64,000 nt of DNA from Citrus sinensis (GCF_022201045.2 NC_068558.1:48711501-48775500), one strand, 5' to 3'. Shown: positions 40,018 to 52,504, counted from the first letter of the stretch. The notes: generated from the letters alone by a model not told the origin. Program-made: numbers and translations.

Positions 40018-42131
40018 TTATTGTTCTCTTGTCGAATTGCTCCTTTTGGAATAAGAGGGTTGTAAAAGGACATCTGAAGCTGCTAGCTCTCTGTAATCCT
40101 TACGTACACTCCACAGGATCTCTGCACATCTTCTCATGCTTGGCCGATTTTGTCTGCGTGGAGCCAAGCATTGCAAGGCTAGTTCAAGTATCTTTTCAAG
40201 AGCCAAGTTATTAGCTGCAGTGTTTTCTACCCTTGGGTCCAAGATTGAAATGGCATCTCCATCAGAAAATTTCTTCATTGCCTGCACTCAGCAAATCACA
40301 ATAGAGACTATAACCATCTTTGCACACAATATTGCGCTATGAATTCAATAAGACTTCATGTTCTAACTTAAATGGGTTTTGTAATTGGACTAAAAGATCG
40401 AAAAGTTGAAAATGTAGTAACAAAAAAAGAATTTTGCAGGGGGATGGGGGTTGAAGAAACACACCCATTTTACAGTTATTCGCTCTTTGAGTTCCCTTTT
40501 TGGTTCAATTGGGCGCCTTCCAGTGACGAGTTCAACCAGTAACACACCAAATGAATAAACATCGCTCTTCTCAGTAAGTTGATAGGTTTTCAGGTATTCC
40601 GGATCCAAGTAGCCAGCAGTTCCTTTAACTTGGGTTGATACATGGGTGGCACCTGACTCAGTATCAGCTGCTAATCTAGCAAAACCAAAGTCCGCTACCT
40701 TGGCTCGAAAGTTTTCAGTGAGGAGAATGTTGGAGGACTTTATGTCTCTATGAATGATTGGATGGTCTACAGGGAAAGCCAAATAGGACCAATTTGGATC
40801 ATCACCAGAGTCTCTTAGTTTCAGGGGATATAAGAAACATCAATATCTTGATAGAACTAAAATGAGTCCAGCACTACAGCTAAAACATACCTGTATACAT
40901 ATGAAGATAGGTGATGGCATGGGCCACATCGATGGCAATATCTAGCCTTCCAGCAAGGTCAAGAATGTTGCCCTGCAGACCTGCAATTGTGCTTCTCATA
41001 TTTCAGGTAAGAGCATACATATCCAGCAGGTATCCTCACACAAACGTACAAAAGAGCGGAGACAGAGAGAAAAAACTCACAATCCAAGTGTTCCCTGAGA
41101 GTTCCATTTGGAACATACTCCACAATAACAATTCTTTCATCTTCAAACTCTAAATACCCATGGAACTTGACCAAATTCAAATGTTCCACCTGTGCCAGCG
41201 TTCGAATCTCACTTTGAAACTCTGCACCCGAATGCTTATCATATACACTCTGCAAAGAAAGACAACTAAGTGAAACCGAAACCCCATATCACAGACAAAA
41301 TCTCAATTCAGCCCTGAAGGCCAGGAAAGTATAATTTTATTAAACCTTCTTAGCACGTTTAATAGCAACAATGGTTCCATCTTTGAGTCTGCCCTTATAG
41401 ACAGTTCCAAATCCTCCTTGTCCAATCTTGAAAGAAGGGGAGAAGTTCGTAGTTGCCCTGTAGATTTCCTCCATGGTGATCTGCACGTTGCCAGACTGAT
41501 CTCCTCCTCGTGTTGAATTGTTTGAACTCACATACAGACCCTGACTTGAACTTCGCCTTCTTTCAGTGCTAACTCTTGATCTTGAACCATCCGATATTAC
41601 TGAAAATTAACCAATCAATCATATATCTTGTTATATTCTAATTAACTCGACCAGCTAATACATTTCAATATTACAGATCATAAAGAAAATCATTTAAATA
41701 AAAAAATATCCATGAAATGTAGGCAATTAATTAAAAAGCAATCAATGCCTATGCCTGTACAAACTACCAAGTACCAAACAAACATGTCACGTGTTGCATA
41801 TATAAATGGCAAGCCAAGATCAACTGATTAAATAATGAAAGAAACTACTAGAGCTGGATCTCGAAGGTATCATACCTGGAGAAGGTTTGAATTCATTAGA
41901 GTTGACAAAATCCTTCGAGCTATTGGTTTCGGGGGGAGTGAAGCAGGCAACAAAGAGTCCGGCGACGGCTTTGGCGGCCATTGCTAGAGAGTTCTTGCTA
42001 GTCTTGCGGTTGCGGACGGTAGAGGCCTCCGAGTAATGAGAGCCTGGAGAGTAGAAGAACCGGTCCGGCGTTGACCGCACGCCGGTGCTAGGGCTCCGTC
42101 CTTCGTAGAGAGGATTTTGGCTTTTCTTCAT
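40018..42131 (-). CDS. CRCK2: Calmodulin-binding receptor-like cytoplasmic kinase, CRCK2-like
   Basis: Six exons (41876-42131, 41346-41599, 41081-41249, 40891-40980, 40465-40766, 40018-40281) encode 444 residues. A Ser-rich N-terminal region with a short hydrophobic patch ([15 protein letters not shown]) precedes a complete Ser/Thr kinase domain: glycine loop [12 protein letters not shown], catalytic lysine in [16 protein letters not shown] catalytic loop, DFGFARL, activation segment [18 protein letters not shown], and [20 protein letters not shown]. The Arg-Asp pair marks it as an RD kinase. There is no ectodomain. It closely resembles Arabidopsis CRCK2 (At4g00330, recalled), a family that binds Ca2+/calmodulin near the start of the kinase domain. 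The RHB1A-like gene lies about 4.7 kb upstream, as in Arabidopsis. CRCK2 versus CRCK1 or CRCK3 is judged from sequence memory. Confidence 0.9.
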
Positions 42132-43621
42132 TTGTTAGTCTCGCTATGACTTTTTCATCGAGGAAAAAGAAAGACAGACTAGTGGCTCTGGGGTTGGTGA
42201 TGCAGAAATGGATTGGCGGGTGGTTGAGTGAGAGGGAGAGGCTGTAAGCTGTTATTAGTGGAGACTTTGATTTTTCAAACGCGGTTCTGACAAACATGCG
42301 CCACTTTTTGTTTTTTTTTTTGGGAAAAAAAATAATGTTTTGACTAATAGCAAAAGATTTAGAAGAAACTTTTATCAAATATATATATTTTATTTGTTGC
42401 ACTTAATTATTGGCACCGTTCTTAAATATTTTTATATTCTAACGTTGTCAATCAAAATGAAAAAAAATAAAAATAAAGAATTTTGGGCAAGAATTAAGTA
42501 CAAATTTAATTATTGGCACTAGTCTTGAATAATCTTATTGGACCAAGTTATATAAATTTAATAAATCGAAATTCAAATATAAAAAATTTTAAAATATATT
42601 AGAGATACTATATCAACCATACATTAAATAAATAATGCTATAATATATATTTATTTATTTTTTAAAATATTTTATAAGTGATATTTATATTAAATTTAAT
42701 TATTCATTTCATACAAAAATTAATTAGTTATATTACGTAGCATCAATGTCAACCCGTAGAGTCTGCAACTGACTTTTAGCCAGCTAACTGGCCCTCGCAG
42801 ACCAAACAAGAAAACGACTAGCCATATAAGGAGGGAGCAACAGTTACTTTGCAAGGTAAAAACAGCAGCGGTAAGATTAGATGGAATCAACACGTGCCAG
42901 TTTTCCATTGGAATAGAAGTTTTAAGTTTCACATACTTTTCTTGCCAAATCGCTGTGAGTTTCCACCAGAAAAATGAGATGAAAATATGTAACGGTTGGT
43001 TGAGCAAGAACGATCAGAGTCCTTGCAAATTACTACTTCAAAACAGCAACTTGGTAGCGGAAATGGGAAGGCTTTATCAAATAAATCAATTGGTGATGAT
43101 TTGATGAACGGAGAGAGACTGATCAAATTTCCGGAGTCACGAGGTAATATATAATTTTATAATATGTATATTACTCACTAAACAACAAAGGGAAATGAAA
43201 CTTATTCCACGTCCCCCGGGAAGAGGAGGAGTGAGGAAATAATTCACCCTTTGATTAGAAGTCAATTCAAATGTGGTTTTAGTTGGAATGGAGATTGTCA
43301 AGGGTTCAAAACAATTCATAATGTTACAATTGGAGACAAGATCCTGCAGTTAGCGAGGATTTTTTGCTAGGACTTGAAGGGAATCCTTCCAATCAGGATC
43401 TGTTTCAGGATAGATTAATTTAAGCCGATGATAATGACGGTTCATGATGGTCAAAGGGGCTTGTCATTGGTTGTGTGCTGACACGGAGTCAGAACAAAGG
43501 CAATAAATTAAGAAAATGATGTACGGATCGTACTTCCGGGTAGGTGTTATGGTATTTTATTAGCTTGGAACGTTATAAAATGAATGAGAAATTATTGCAG
43601 CTTCAAAGAGAAAGCACTAGG
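42132..43621. other. Intergenic region between CRCK2-like and PPR genes
   Basis: The first ~150 bp are probably the 5' UTR of the kinase gene. The remainder is AT-rich with open frames of fewer than 100 codons on the minus strand (42720-43319) that have no recognisable motif. The 3' UTR of the PPR gene adjoins the right side. Confidence 0.6.
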
Positions 43622-45619
43622 TCAGCCAGGAAGCCAGAGTGTACATTCATCCATTTCTTTGTCAAGCACATTGCAGTGACCAGAAACGTTATTCTCCTCC
43701 ATAAGACCAAACACTGTACATAGCATAGCATACATGTGTACTGCTTGAGGGTGGGATCTGTCACTTGATACAAATGTGTGAATTTCACCAGCAATTTCTA
43801 TCCAGCTACAACCGGGAACTTTATGATCACAATTGTCCCTCATCATTTTGCGTAATCTAGCAACATCAAACCAACATCTTTCAGAAGCATACACGTTAGA
43901 CACAAGAGCGTAATTCACTGGCTTGCTAGGCTCCAACTCAAGCAGCTTTTCTGCAGCCCATTTTGCTAATCCTATGCTTCCATGAACTTTACATGCACCA
44001 ATGAAAGCTCCGAGAGTATCCGATCTAGGTTCAATTGGCATTAATGCCAGTAAATCATAAGCCTCAACCAGAAGACCCACTCGACCAAGAAGGTCAGTAA
44101 GACAAGTATAGTGCTCTGAATCTGGTAAAATATGGTAGTCACTGATCATCAAATTAAAGTACCGAAGCCCCTCACTAACTAGCCCCCCATGGCTACAGGC
44201 AGAAAGAACCTCAAGAAAGGCAATACTGTCTGGCCTTACAGCGTGAGACAACATCTTCTCAAACACCTCAATACTTTCTTTTGAAAGGCCATGAAATGCA
44301 TACGCACCAATTATTGAAGTCCATGTTACAAGGTCAGGCTCTTTGACAGAACCAAAACACTGTAAAGCACCAGCAATGCTGCCACACTTGGAGTATGCAT
44401 TTATCAAAGCATTTTCAATTGATAGAAAAGCTTGAACCCCATTTTTAATCGCGTAGGCATGAACTTGCCTGGTTTCACAACTGATGGATAAACTCCCACA
44501 TGAGCTAAGAATGCTAGCCAGAGTCACTTCATCTGGACAAAAGCTTCCTTGAAGCATATCTCTAAGAAGTTTAACAGCCTCCCTTCCATCTCCATTCTGC
44601 CCAAAACCTACGACCATTGTATTCCAGGAAACAACATTTTTAGCAGTCATCCCATCAAAAACCCTGCAAGCATCATCTATATTCCCATTCTTCGCATACA
44701 TATCTACGAGTGAAGTAGCCACTAAAACATCTAAATCAAAAGACTGTTTAATTACAAGGCCATGAATCTGCCTCCCCAATTTAGAAGATCCCAAAGTTCC
44801 GCATGAATTCACTAAACTAGAAAATGTGAAATAATCACCCTTCATACCTTCCAAACGCATCAAGTTAAACACCGCAATAGCACCGTCTCCCAAACAATTC
44901 AAGGCATAGCAAGACACCATCACATTCCACAACACCAAATCTCTGCACAAAACTTCATCAAAAACCCTCCTTGCATCTTCAACAAAACCACACTTCCCAT
45001 ACAAATCAACAAGGGCACTACTTACAAAACAATTTAAACCAAACCCAACTTTCAATATAAAACTATGCAATCGCCTGCCCACCTCAATATCATCTGCCTG
45101 AACACACGCGCGGAGCAAACTATTAAACGTTATGTGGTCTAATCTTACATTGTCTAATAACATTCTCCTGAAATAAGGCGTAACGTTACCACCGCAGTTA
45201 ATAATACCACTTATCAACGTATTCCAAGTCACAATATTTCTCACCCGCATTTCATCAAACAGTTTCTCCATATCATCAAACGCTTTGCATTTCACATAAA
45301 CATGCAACACTTGGTTTTGCAAAGACAGTTTATTACATAATCCCAACTTCATTATGTGCGAGTGTAATTGTTTTCCTTGTTGAAGGAAACCAAATTTGGC
45401 TGAAACTTTGAGGGCCTGAGAGTAAAAAGAATGGGCCGAATGAGTTGACTCGTGAATTGTTCCCGAGTTTCTGAGTTGACTTGAAAGGACCGAACGGTCG
45501 TGTTTTTGGGCATTTGTAATTGTGGTGGTTTGATTTTGATAGAGGGCTGGTGTTAGGTACGATAACGGTCGTTTGAAATGGACGGTGAAGATTGGAGGAG
45601 CGGGGCATCTTGAGAGCAT
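43622..45619 (-). CDS. PLS-class pentatricopeptide repeat protein with E/E+ domain
   Basis: Intronless 665-residue protein, as usual for plant PPRs. A basic, Ser/Thr-rich N terminus (MLSRCPAPPIFTVHFKRPL) suggests import into mitochondria or plastids. Repeats of the P-L-S type run from about residue 75 to 520; clear examples are NIVTWNTLISGI, DLVLWNVMVSCYA, NVVSWNTMVVGFGQNG and DLVTWTSIIGAYAFHG. The E/E+ region follows (LGAFIGACKVHGSIGLAKWA ... PGCSWIEIAGEIHTFVSSD), and the protein stops without a DYW deaminase domain. Such proteins specify organellar C-to-U RNA editing sites and borrow deaminase activity in trans. It looks like Arabidopsis At2g46050 (PCMP-E type), from memory. The gene is divergent from the RHB1A-like gene. 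Confidence 0.9.
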   Translation of the reverse strand: MLSRCPAPPIFTVHFKRPLSYLTPALYQNQTTTITNAQKHDRSVLSSQLRNSGTIHESTHSAHSFYSQALKVSAKFGFLQQGKQLHSHIMKLGLCNKLSLQNQVLHVYVKCKAFDDMEKLFDEMRVRNIVTWNTLISGIINCGGNVTPYFRRMLLDNVRLDHITFNSLLRACVQADDIEVGRRLHSFILKVGFGLNCFVSSALVDLYGKCGFVEDARRVFDEVLCRDLVLWNVMVSCYALNCLGDGAIAVFNLMRLEGMKGDYFTFSSLVNSCGTLGSSKLGRQIHGLVIKQSFDLDVLVATSLVDMYAKNGNIDDACRVFDGMTAKNVVSWNTMVVGFGQNGDGREAVKLLRDMLQGSFCPDEVTLASILSSCGSLSISCETRQVHAYAIKNGVQAFLSIENALINAYSKCGSIAGALQCFGSVKEPDLVTWTSIIGAYAFHGLSKESIEVFEKMLSHAVRPDSIAFLEVLSACSHGGLVSEGLRYFNLMISDYHILPDSEHYTCLTDLLGRVGLLVEAYDLLALMPIEPRSDTLGAFIGACKVHGSIGLAKWAAEKLLELEPSKPVNYALVSNVYASERCWFDVARLRKMMRDNCDHKVPGCSWIEIAGEIHTFVSSDRSHPQAVHMYAMLCTVFGLMEENNVSGHCNVLDKEMDECTLWLPG

Positions 45620-46885
45620 AAAGATTGGAAATTAGAAAAGGCCGTTGAAAATATGAAGCGACGACGCAGTTGGAGTAAAAGCAAGAAAAATATCAGGTAG
45701 TAAGAGGGCCTGATACTTTTCTAGTGGACTTTTACCAGTGTAATTGATATTCGGATGGAACTTCGGTAATGATCAAATCTCAATAAGAAGTAATAATAAT
45801 ATCTCTCCTGCTTAATTTATGGCCATTTTATAACCACCACAGCATCATTAAAGGATAAGATACTTAAAGTTCAATCATTATGAATTGTTTATTCTTTCTT
45901 TTTGTACTCTTTTGAAGAATAAAATTTCCAAAATTTCATAAGAATCATTGCAATATTTTTGGTTTTTTTTTTCCTTCTTAACATCATTATTAAATTTAAG
46001 TTTCAAACATTAATAAATTTATTATATGGATTAATCTTACCTAAATAAGTGACTTTGAAATAAAAAAAAATAAAAAAATAAAAAATAGGCTTTATTTTTT
46101 AACTTTTTTATTTTGTGAGTGTTTTTTTTTTCAAATAGTTGATAAATAAATAAAGTAAAAGAATGTTAATGTGTAAACTTATTATTAATTAAGCATTAGG
46201 GATTCAATGAGTCGCTTAATAATAATAATCAAAGATTGTGGAGCCGTGAGAATAGAGAGAGGGTGTGGGAACAAGAAAGCATATAACAACAACAAAAGAA
46301 TTTAAAATAAAAAGAAAAAAAAAGTACTGAAACTGAAACCACCTCTTTTCTCTTTTGTATTCCTTCTTTTCGCCGACTGTCTTCTTCTTCTTCTCTCTCT
46401 GTGTTCCCCAAGAGGTGAAGCTTTTTTCAGCTTATCGTATCTTCAATGGAATCTCTCTAGATTAATTATTTACTTATTAATTAATTTCACGTCATAGTCT
46501 CTCCAATTTTGTCTGATTAGAGCCTAGGGTTTATTTTTATTGTTGCATGAATTGTGGTTCTCTCGCTCTTGTTTTGGCGTTGCTGGACTATATGATGAAT
46601 TCTGTTTTGTTGTTTTTTTATTTTAATTTTAATTTTTGTTTATTATTTATGGTTTAGCTGTGGATTCCATTAATTTTGCTGTTTGAATTGTTCCCACTCA
46701 TGTTCTCGATCAGTACGCGTAAAGTTTAGCATGTCTAGGGTATAAATTGAGTGACTTTGCTTTGTTCATGTTTGGCAAAGAATGATTTTTTTTTTTTTTT
46801 TTTTTGCCCCTTGATGTCAAATAACAGGAAATAATGCACCAACTGCTGCTTTGTGTTGGGTGGATAACAGAATAAAGTGCAGGGA
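45620..46885. promoter_or_regulatory. Divergent promoter region of PPR and RHB1A-like genes, with a 5' UTR intron
   Basis: Between the two start codons. CT-rich sequence at about 46360-46411 followed by the donor motif GTGAAG looks like a non-coding first exon of the RHB1A-like gene; the matching acceptor is AATAACAG at about 46820-46827, so the intervening ~415 bp would be a leader intron. A long T run (46788-46805) lies near its end. The part nearest the PPR gene has no distinctive element. Confidence 0.45.
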
Positions 46886-48508
46886 ATGGGAGGCTGTTGT
46901 TGTTCTTCCAGGAAACCTCATCTGCATGGAACGCCTGTTTACTACTATGTTAGTAACATCATCATTCTTATTATGCTCTTGTTTCATTCTGTTTGAGTTG
47001 TAACAAGCTATGTTGCTTAGTTGAGTTGTGTTGTGCTGTCTGGCTTGGATTTGATATGGGATCAGGGGAAGGCTATCTGCCTCACCTAAGAATTTTTTTT
47101 TTCTTTTTTTCTTTTTTGAATGGTTGTGATTGGATATATGAGGTTTGGTCCAAAGCAGAATGAGAGATTTGACTGAGTGACAAGTAGTCAATTGTGCCTT
47201 ATGTAATGAGTTCATGTGAAAAATTTGGGTTGGTGTTTTGTTTTCTTGATATCAAGGGCTTAATTGGAAAGATTTATGATCTGGCCAGTCGGAAAACACT
47301 GCTGGAAGTTATGTATCAAGGCATACAAACTTTACCCCCTTTTCTGCCCTGTTGGACATGCCGGCCTTTGCGACAAGTGATGTTAGCTAGATGGAAATAT
47401 GTTAATAGTTTAATATTGTCTAAACAGGCCTGGGTGATTTTTTTTTTTTTAAGAAAAATAATCTTTATAGAATGCTTTTTTTGGCAGTGTCCACCAGCTC
47501 TGGAAGAGCGGGAGTCGTTAACATCTCACAATGGCACAGCCTCTACATTCACAAGAGGACTCCTGGTTGATTTCCATCTGGAAGCATCTACACCTGACAC
47601 TTTCCGGGCCCCACCCTTACCTTTGCCATACGATGTTGTTTTTGGTTGCCCACCCTCAACAGACTCAGAATCCGTTGGAGAAACTGTCAGTGGTGGTAGT
47701 TTTGAAACATTAGCTACGTGTGAAGTTGTTGAGGATGCAGACTGCAAAACTCAAGCTAGTTCTTTGATTGCTTCACCAAGGAAGTCTGAAGTTTCGCAAT
47801 TGAATGTATTTGCAGCATCCGAAGAGGAGGACACTTGTCCCATTTGCCTTGAAGGTGTGGTTTACTAGTGTTTCACGTGCTTTAATTCTATTATCTACTC
47901 AATGACAATTTGCTGGTGAATGGCAGTAAAGTCCAGCAGCTGATAATTAATGCTTAAAATTATGGGTTCTTCCGCCTGCAGAGTATGATACAGAGAATCC
48001 AAAACTTATCACAAAATGTGAACATCATTTCCACCTATCTTGCATTTTGGAGTGGAATGAAAGAAGTGAATCCTGCCCCATATGTGATCAGGTTTGCCTC
48101 TTGCAATTACTTGTATGTGCAATATCTAGGTGTTTTTTCAATTCTATTGTTTAATTGCCATATATTTAAGAGCCTGGTTCATTCGTTTTCTCTTTACTCC
48201 GTAAAATAATACACATTCTGCATCATTTTACAGGAATCTTTAATCTGAGAAGTTAGAATTTTTGGAAAGAAGAAAATGATTGAATTACTGAGATACATGT
48301 ACTTTCAAATGTAATAACTTTTGAGCTAATTAGATGTGTATTGTTGATGCTTGTAGATTGCTTGAACCTGAGCTTTTAATTTTTGAGGATTCAATTGAAT
48401 TTGTAGGTTTGTGTTGGTATGTTGTGCACAGCATGTTCTCATGAACTAATGAAAGTTTGTTAATCTTTATTTTCTCAGGAAATGATATTTGATCATACCT
48501 TTAATTAG
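46886..48508 (+). CDS. RHB1A: RING-H2 E3 ubiquitin ligase RHB1A-like
   Basis: Exons 46886-46948, 47488-47854, 47982-48091 and 48479-48508 total 570 nt, giving 189 residues. The N terminus MGGCCCSSRKPHLHGTPVYYY has a Gly at position 2 and three cysteines, a classical N-myristoylation/palmitoylation signal, so the protein is probably membrane-tethered. The middle is Ser/Thr/Glu-rich and probably disordered. The C-terminal RING-H2 finger is complete: CPIC, then CEHHFHLSC, then CPIC, and the protein ends EMIFDHTFN. It closely matches Arabidopsis RHB1A (At4g00335, recalled). Exon 2 and onward were duplicated downstream at 50356-52966. Substrates are unknown. Confidence 0.93.
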
Positions 48509-50355
48509 TAGCAAGTCTACTTAAAGATGGGAGTTTCTTTGCTATCTGAAATGAATGCTTGCTGGTTTAGTAGATTGCAGATGCATGTCAGTTTTGTTCC
48601 ACGGAAGATAAACAGATGGTGTTGACAGATCCATTTTGATTTAGGTTCTAATTATTTTGAAGGATGCAGTGTTTCGATATGTTATTGTTGCCATGGATCA
48701 CTCCAAAGTGCAAGGGACGAAGTTTTGATACAGCATGCTGGCTTTTTATCGAACCCTTTGAATTGTTGGTGGTGTAGCTGCTGTTTTGCCTGAGAAAATC
48801 ATACACAACCATATGCTAAGTATGAAAATTTGAAAACATAGTTTTGCCTTGTATTGTGTTGATAAAATATGTCTTGTACAGTTTTTGTATTTTGAACCCT
48901 TTTTAATGACGTTGTTTGCTGCATAATCGTGGCTTTTTTTTTTTTTTTTTTTTTAATGAGTTTTTGTAATCTTCACAAACGGGGTCTTTTGAGTTTGGAA
49001 ATTTTTTTTTTTTTTTGAATCACTAATATTATATTATCCAAATAAAAGTCTACTCATATTTACATAAGACATTTACTGAACTACCTAGATCAAGTTGTAT
49101 TATAACATAGCTTAGAGTTGTATTATGATACGCAAAGTCTCTTTCGAAGAGGCTCGAAGAGACTATTTGTTGTCTATGTGTTTATGACAATATTTAATAA
49201 ATTTCGGGTACACAAGCCATAGAAATTATGAGCCCAAACTAATATAGAAAACCAAAGAAAATAAACTCTCATAGCCAATTACAGAAACCTAATTTTATAA
49301 TTTAATTGATGTAAATTGTGTGCTCATAATTGATAATCTTAGAATTGATAGGTATAATTGCTGTGGAGCGTCAATAATAAATCTCTATAATTAGAAACCA
49401 CAATGCTAATTCTTTTTTTTTTTTTTTTAATGTGTTATCACATTCATTTCCCTTAAATTCTTTTAGGTATAGTTGAATATTATTCACGGATTAGTAGAAA
49501 ATAAAAATTGATTTTTTTTTTTTATTCAATCTATTGCCCAGTAGATTCTTTTCTTACGTACAGGGTATACTCTAAGTAATCAAATCACTTACATTACTGT
49601 TTAGATTGAAATTCAGTGAAATTGGTACCGAGTTCGTTAATGCTGTTCGACAATCACTCAATTACTGAACGCAAGTCCACTGTCGTTGGTGTCAAAAATT
49701 TGGCTTCGACTAGGACTTTTGACACCCTTCAAAATTACTCAGAAAACCATTTTTTATTGAAATTATAAAAATGATCAAAGATAGCTTAATTCATTTCTTA
49801 TTTTAAATGAAAATTCAATCAATGCTTAAATAATTTATTCTCTTAACAAATTTTTTACATCACCCCATTTCACTATATTTCTGTATTTTAAATTTTAATT
49901 GAAAATTTTTTTTTTGACAAAATTATAAGAGCTTAGAGTTATGGAGATAGCAATGATATAATGAGAATAAATTTTTTTAAGATTTTAGAATCTGTATATA
50001 TTTTATAAATAAAAACTTAAAGAAATAGATAATATCTATTTTTGGTTGTGTTATTGATGAGAAGATGATTTTTTTTAATATTTTAATTTTTATTTTATAA
50101 AATGAGATATTTCAGGAAAAAAAAAAATCAAAATGGATGTTATAAGGATTTTAGTAGCGCGTAAAAAAAAACTCCATTTTCACACGCTGCGTGTTAAAAG
50201 TTCCACCCTTTGGTTTAATATCGAAGCACGCCACTGGCAGGCCGAACCAAGTCCAACATAGTAGCTATCAAGTAACATGCCAATTTATTCCCAATTCTTA
50301 TACACCTTAATTAATTTAAGTTAATAACTCAAGATTTTTGTCAAAATTTTAAATA
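48509..50355. other. RHB1A 3' flank (duplicated part) and unique spacer
   Basis: 48509 to about 49660 is the 3' UTR and downstream flank that forms the end of duplication copy A (copy A spans about 47705-49660). 49661-50355 is AT-rich spacer present once. T runs lie at 48938-48954 and 49412-49428. No gene seen. Confidence 0.6.
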
Positions 50356-51150
50356 AAACATTAGCTACGTGTGAAGATTTTGAGGATGCAGACTGCAAAA
50401 CTCAAGCTAGTTCTTTGATTGCTTCACCAAGGAAGTCTGAAGTTTCACAATTAAATGTGTTAGCAGCATCAGAAGAGGAGGACACTTGTCCCATTTGTCT
50501 TGAAGGTGTGGTTTATTTAGTTTTTTATGTTCTTTAATTCTATTATCTACTCTATGCCAATTTGCAGGTGAATGGGCAGTGAAGTCAAGGAATAGACAGT
50601 GAAGTCGAGCAGCTCATAATTAATGCTTAAAATTATGGGTTCTTCCGCTTGCAGAGTATGATACAGAGAATCCGAAACTTATCACAAAATGTGAACATCA
50701 TTTCCACCTATCTTGCATTTTGGAGTGGAATGAAAGAAGTGAATCCTGCCCCATATTTGATCAGGTTTGCTTCTTGCAATTACTTGTATGTGCAATAACT
50801 AGGTGTTTTTTTTTTCAATTCTCTTGTTTAATTGCCTTATAATTAAGAGCCTGTTCCTTCCGTTTCTCTTTTCTCCATAAAATCATGCACATTCTGCATC
50901 ATTTTACAGTAATCTTTCATCTGAGAAGTTAGAATTTTTAGAAGGAAGAGAATTATTGAATTACTGAGATACATGTACTTTCAAATGTAATAACTTTTGA
51001 GCTAATTAGATGTGTATTTTTGAGGATTCAATTGAATATGTAGGTTTCTGTTGGTGTGTTGTGCACAGCATGTTCTTATGAACTAATGAAAGTTTTTTAA
51101 TCTTTATTTTCTCAGGAAATGATATTTGATCATACCTTTAATTAGTAGCA
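50356..51150 (+). pseudogene. Truncated tandem copy of RHB1A-like gene
   Basis: Near-identical copy of the 3' two-thirds of the RHB1A-like gene. It starts inside exon 2 (about 50356), lacks exon 1, promoter and the myristoylation signal, and retains the rest of exon 2 to about 50505, exon 3 (about 50656-50765) and exon 4 (about 51117-51146) with intact splice sites and frame. The last RING cysteine codon (TGT in the parent) is TTT at 50756-50758, so CPICDQ becomes CPIFDQ and the eighth zinc ligand is lost. An intron has gained a short repeat (AGTGAAGTC.. twice near 50578-50605). With no start and a broken RING it is called a pseudogene; read-through transcripts from the parent could still splice into these exons. 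Confidence 0.88.
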
Positions 51151-51818
51151 AGTCTACTTAAAGATGGGAGTTTCTTTGCTATTTGAAATGAATGCTTGCT
51201 GGTTTAGTAGATTGCAGATGCATGCCAGTTTTGTTCCATGGAAGATCAACACAGATGGTGTTGACAGATCCATTTTGATTTAGGTTCTAATTATTTTGAA
51301 GGATGCAGTGTTTTCATTATGTTATTGTTGCCACGGATCACTCCAAAGTGCAAGGGACGAAGTTTTGATACGGCATGCTGGCTTTTTATCGAACCCTTTG
51401 AATTGTTGGTGGTGTAGCTGCTGTTTTGCCTGAGAAAATCATACACAACCATATGCTAAGTATTGTGTTGATAAAATATGTTTTGTACAGTTTTTTTTAT
51501 TTTAAACCCTTTTTAATGTCGTTGTTTGCTGCATATTCTTGGTTTTTGTTTTTTTTTTTTAATGAGTTTTTGTAATCTTCACAAACGGGGTCTTTGAGTT
51601 TGGAAATTTTATTCTTTGTTTTTTTTTTTGAATCACTGGTATTGTATTATTCAATTAGAAGTCTACTCATATTTATACGAGACTTCTATTGTGCTATTTA
51701 AATCAAGGTCTATACTCTATTGTGACATAACTTAGATTTTTACCTTTACAAATATTGAAGGGATAGTTATTTCACCTACAAATTAGTGCGAGATGTATTT
51801 ACCTCTACTTTATTTTTA

Positions 51819-52504
51819 AGGGTAGTTACCCTGACTGCATATGATTTGATAAATTTTAAAAAGGTGATGTATTTTTAAAAATACTCAGGCGAGAACAGTA
51901 ACGTAATTATAAAATAACATTTTTGTCCCTAATAATTAATTATAAAATAACATTTCTACCCCTATAATAAGCCACAAAATGATATTTCTATCCCTGCAAT
52001 TAGTTACAAAATATGTTTTTACCCTTAATTAATTATTTTTATTTTTTAAATAGAAAAAATATATATAAAAAAATTACATCTAAGTGTAATTAACAAGTTT
52101 TTTTTGTTAAATCAAAGTCAAACTTTGCGATTAACTTTAATAAGAAAATTTTGTTTGACACAACAATAAAAGTTTTTTAAAAAAATTGTATGATTTGAAA
52201 AAAGGAAAAGCCCGTTGATTAGACTTATAATTTTTTATTTAAAAAAAATAAGTGAGTAGGGATAAAAACATCATTTTGTAACTAATTGTAGGGATGAAAA
52301 TATCATTTTGTAACTATCATAGGGGTAGAAATGTCATTTAAAATAAATTGTAGGGGCAAAATGTTATTTTGTAATCAAGTTCCTGTTCTCATTAAAATTA
52401 ATGGCAAAGGTAATGAATTATCACTGACTCTCGAATATTCTTGAAAAATATGTCACTTTTTTAAAATTTGTCAAAACGTGTATCTCATAAGGATAATTAA
52501 CCCT
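51819..52504. mobile_element. Foldback-type element with long inverted arms inside copy B
   Basis: About 686 bp absent from copy A. Left arm 51819 to about 52030 and right arm about 52275-52504 are imperfect inverted repeats of about 200 bp, each built of sub-repeats (AAAATGATATTTCTATCCCT-like units). Terminal motifs are AGGGTAGTTACCCT and, on the opposite strand at the right end, AGGGTTAATTATCCT. AT-rich flanks (TATTTTTA and TATTTTTT) may be a target duplication. No coding capacity. Confidence 0.65.

Noticed and set aside
42720..43319. Three minus-strand frames of 60-95 codons between the CRCK2-like and PPR genes
   Set aside because: They overlap each other in different frames, match no family, and lack splice or start context.
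47194..47868. Longer 224-codon frame starting in the RHB1A intron
   Set aside because: Its C-terminal half is RHB1A exon 2, but the N-terminal part is intron sequence; the MGGCCC start at 46886 plus splicing to 47488 gives the conserved protein.
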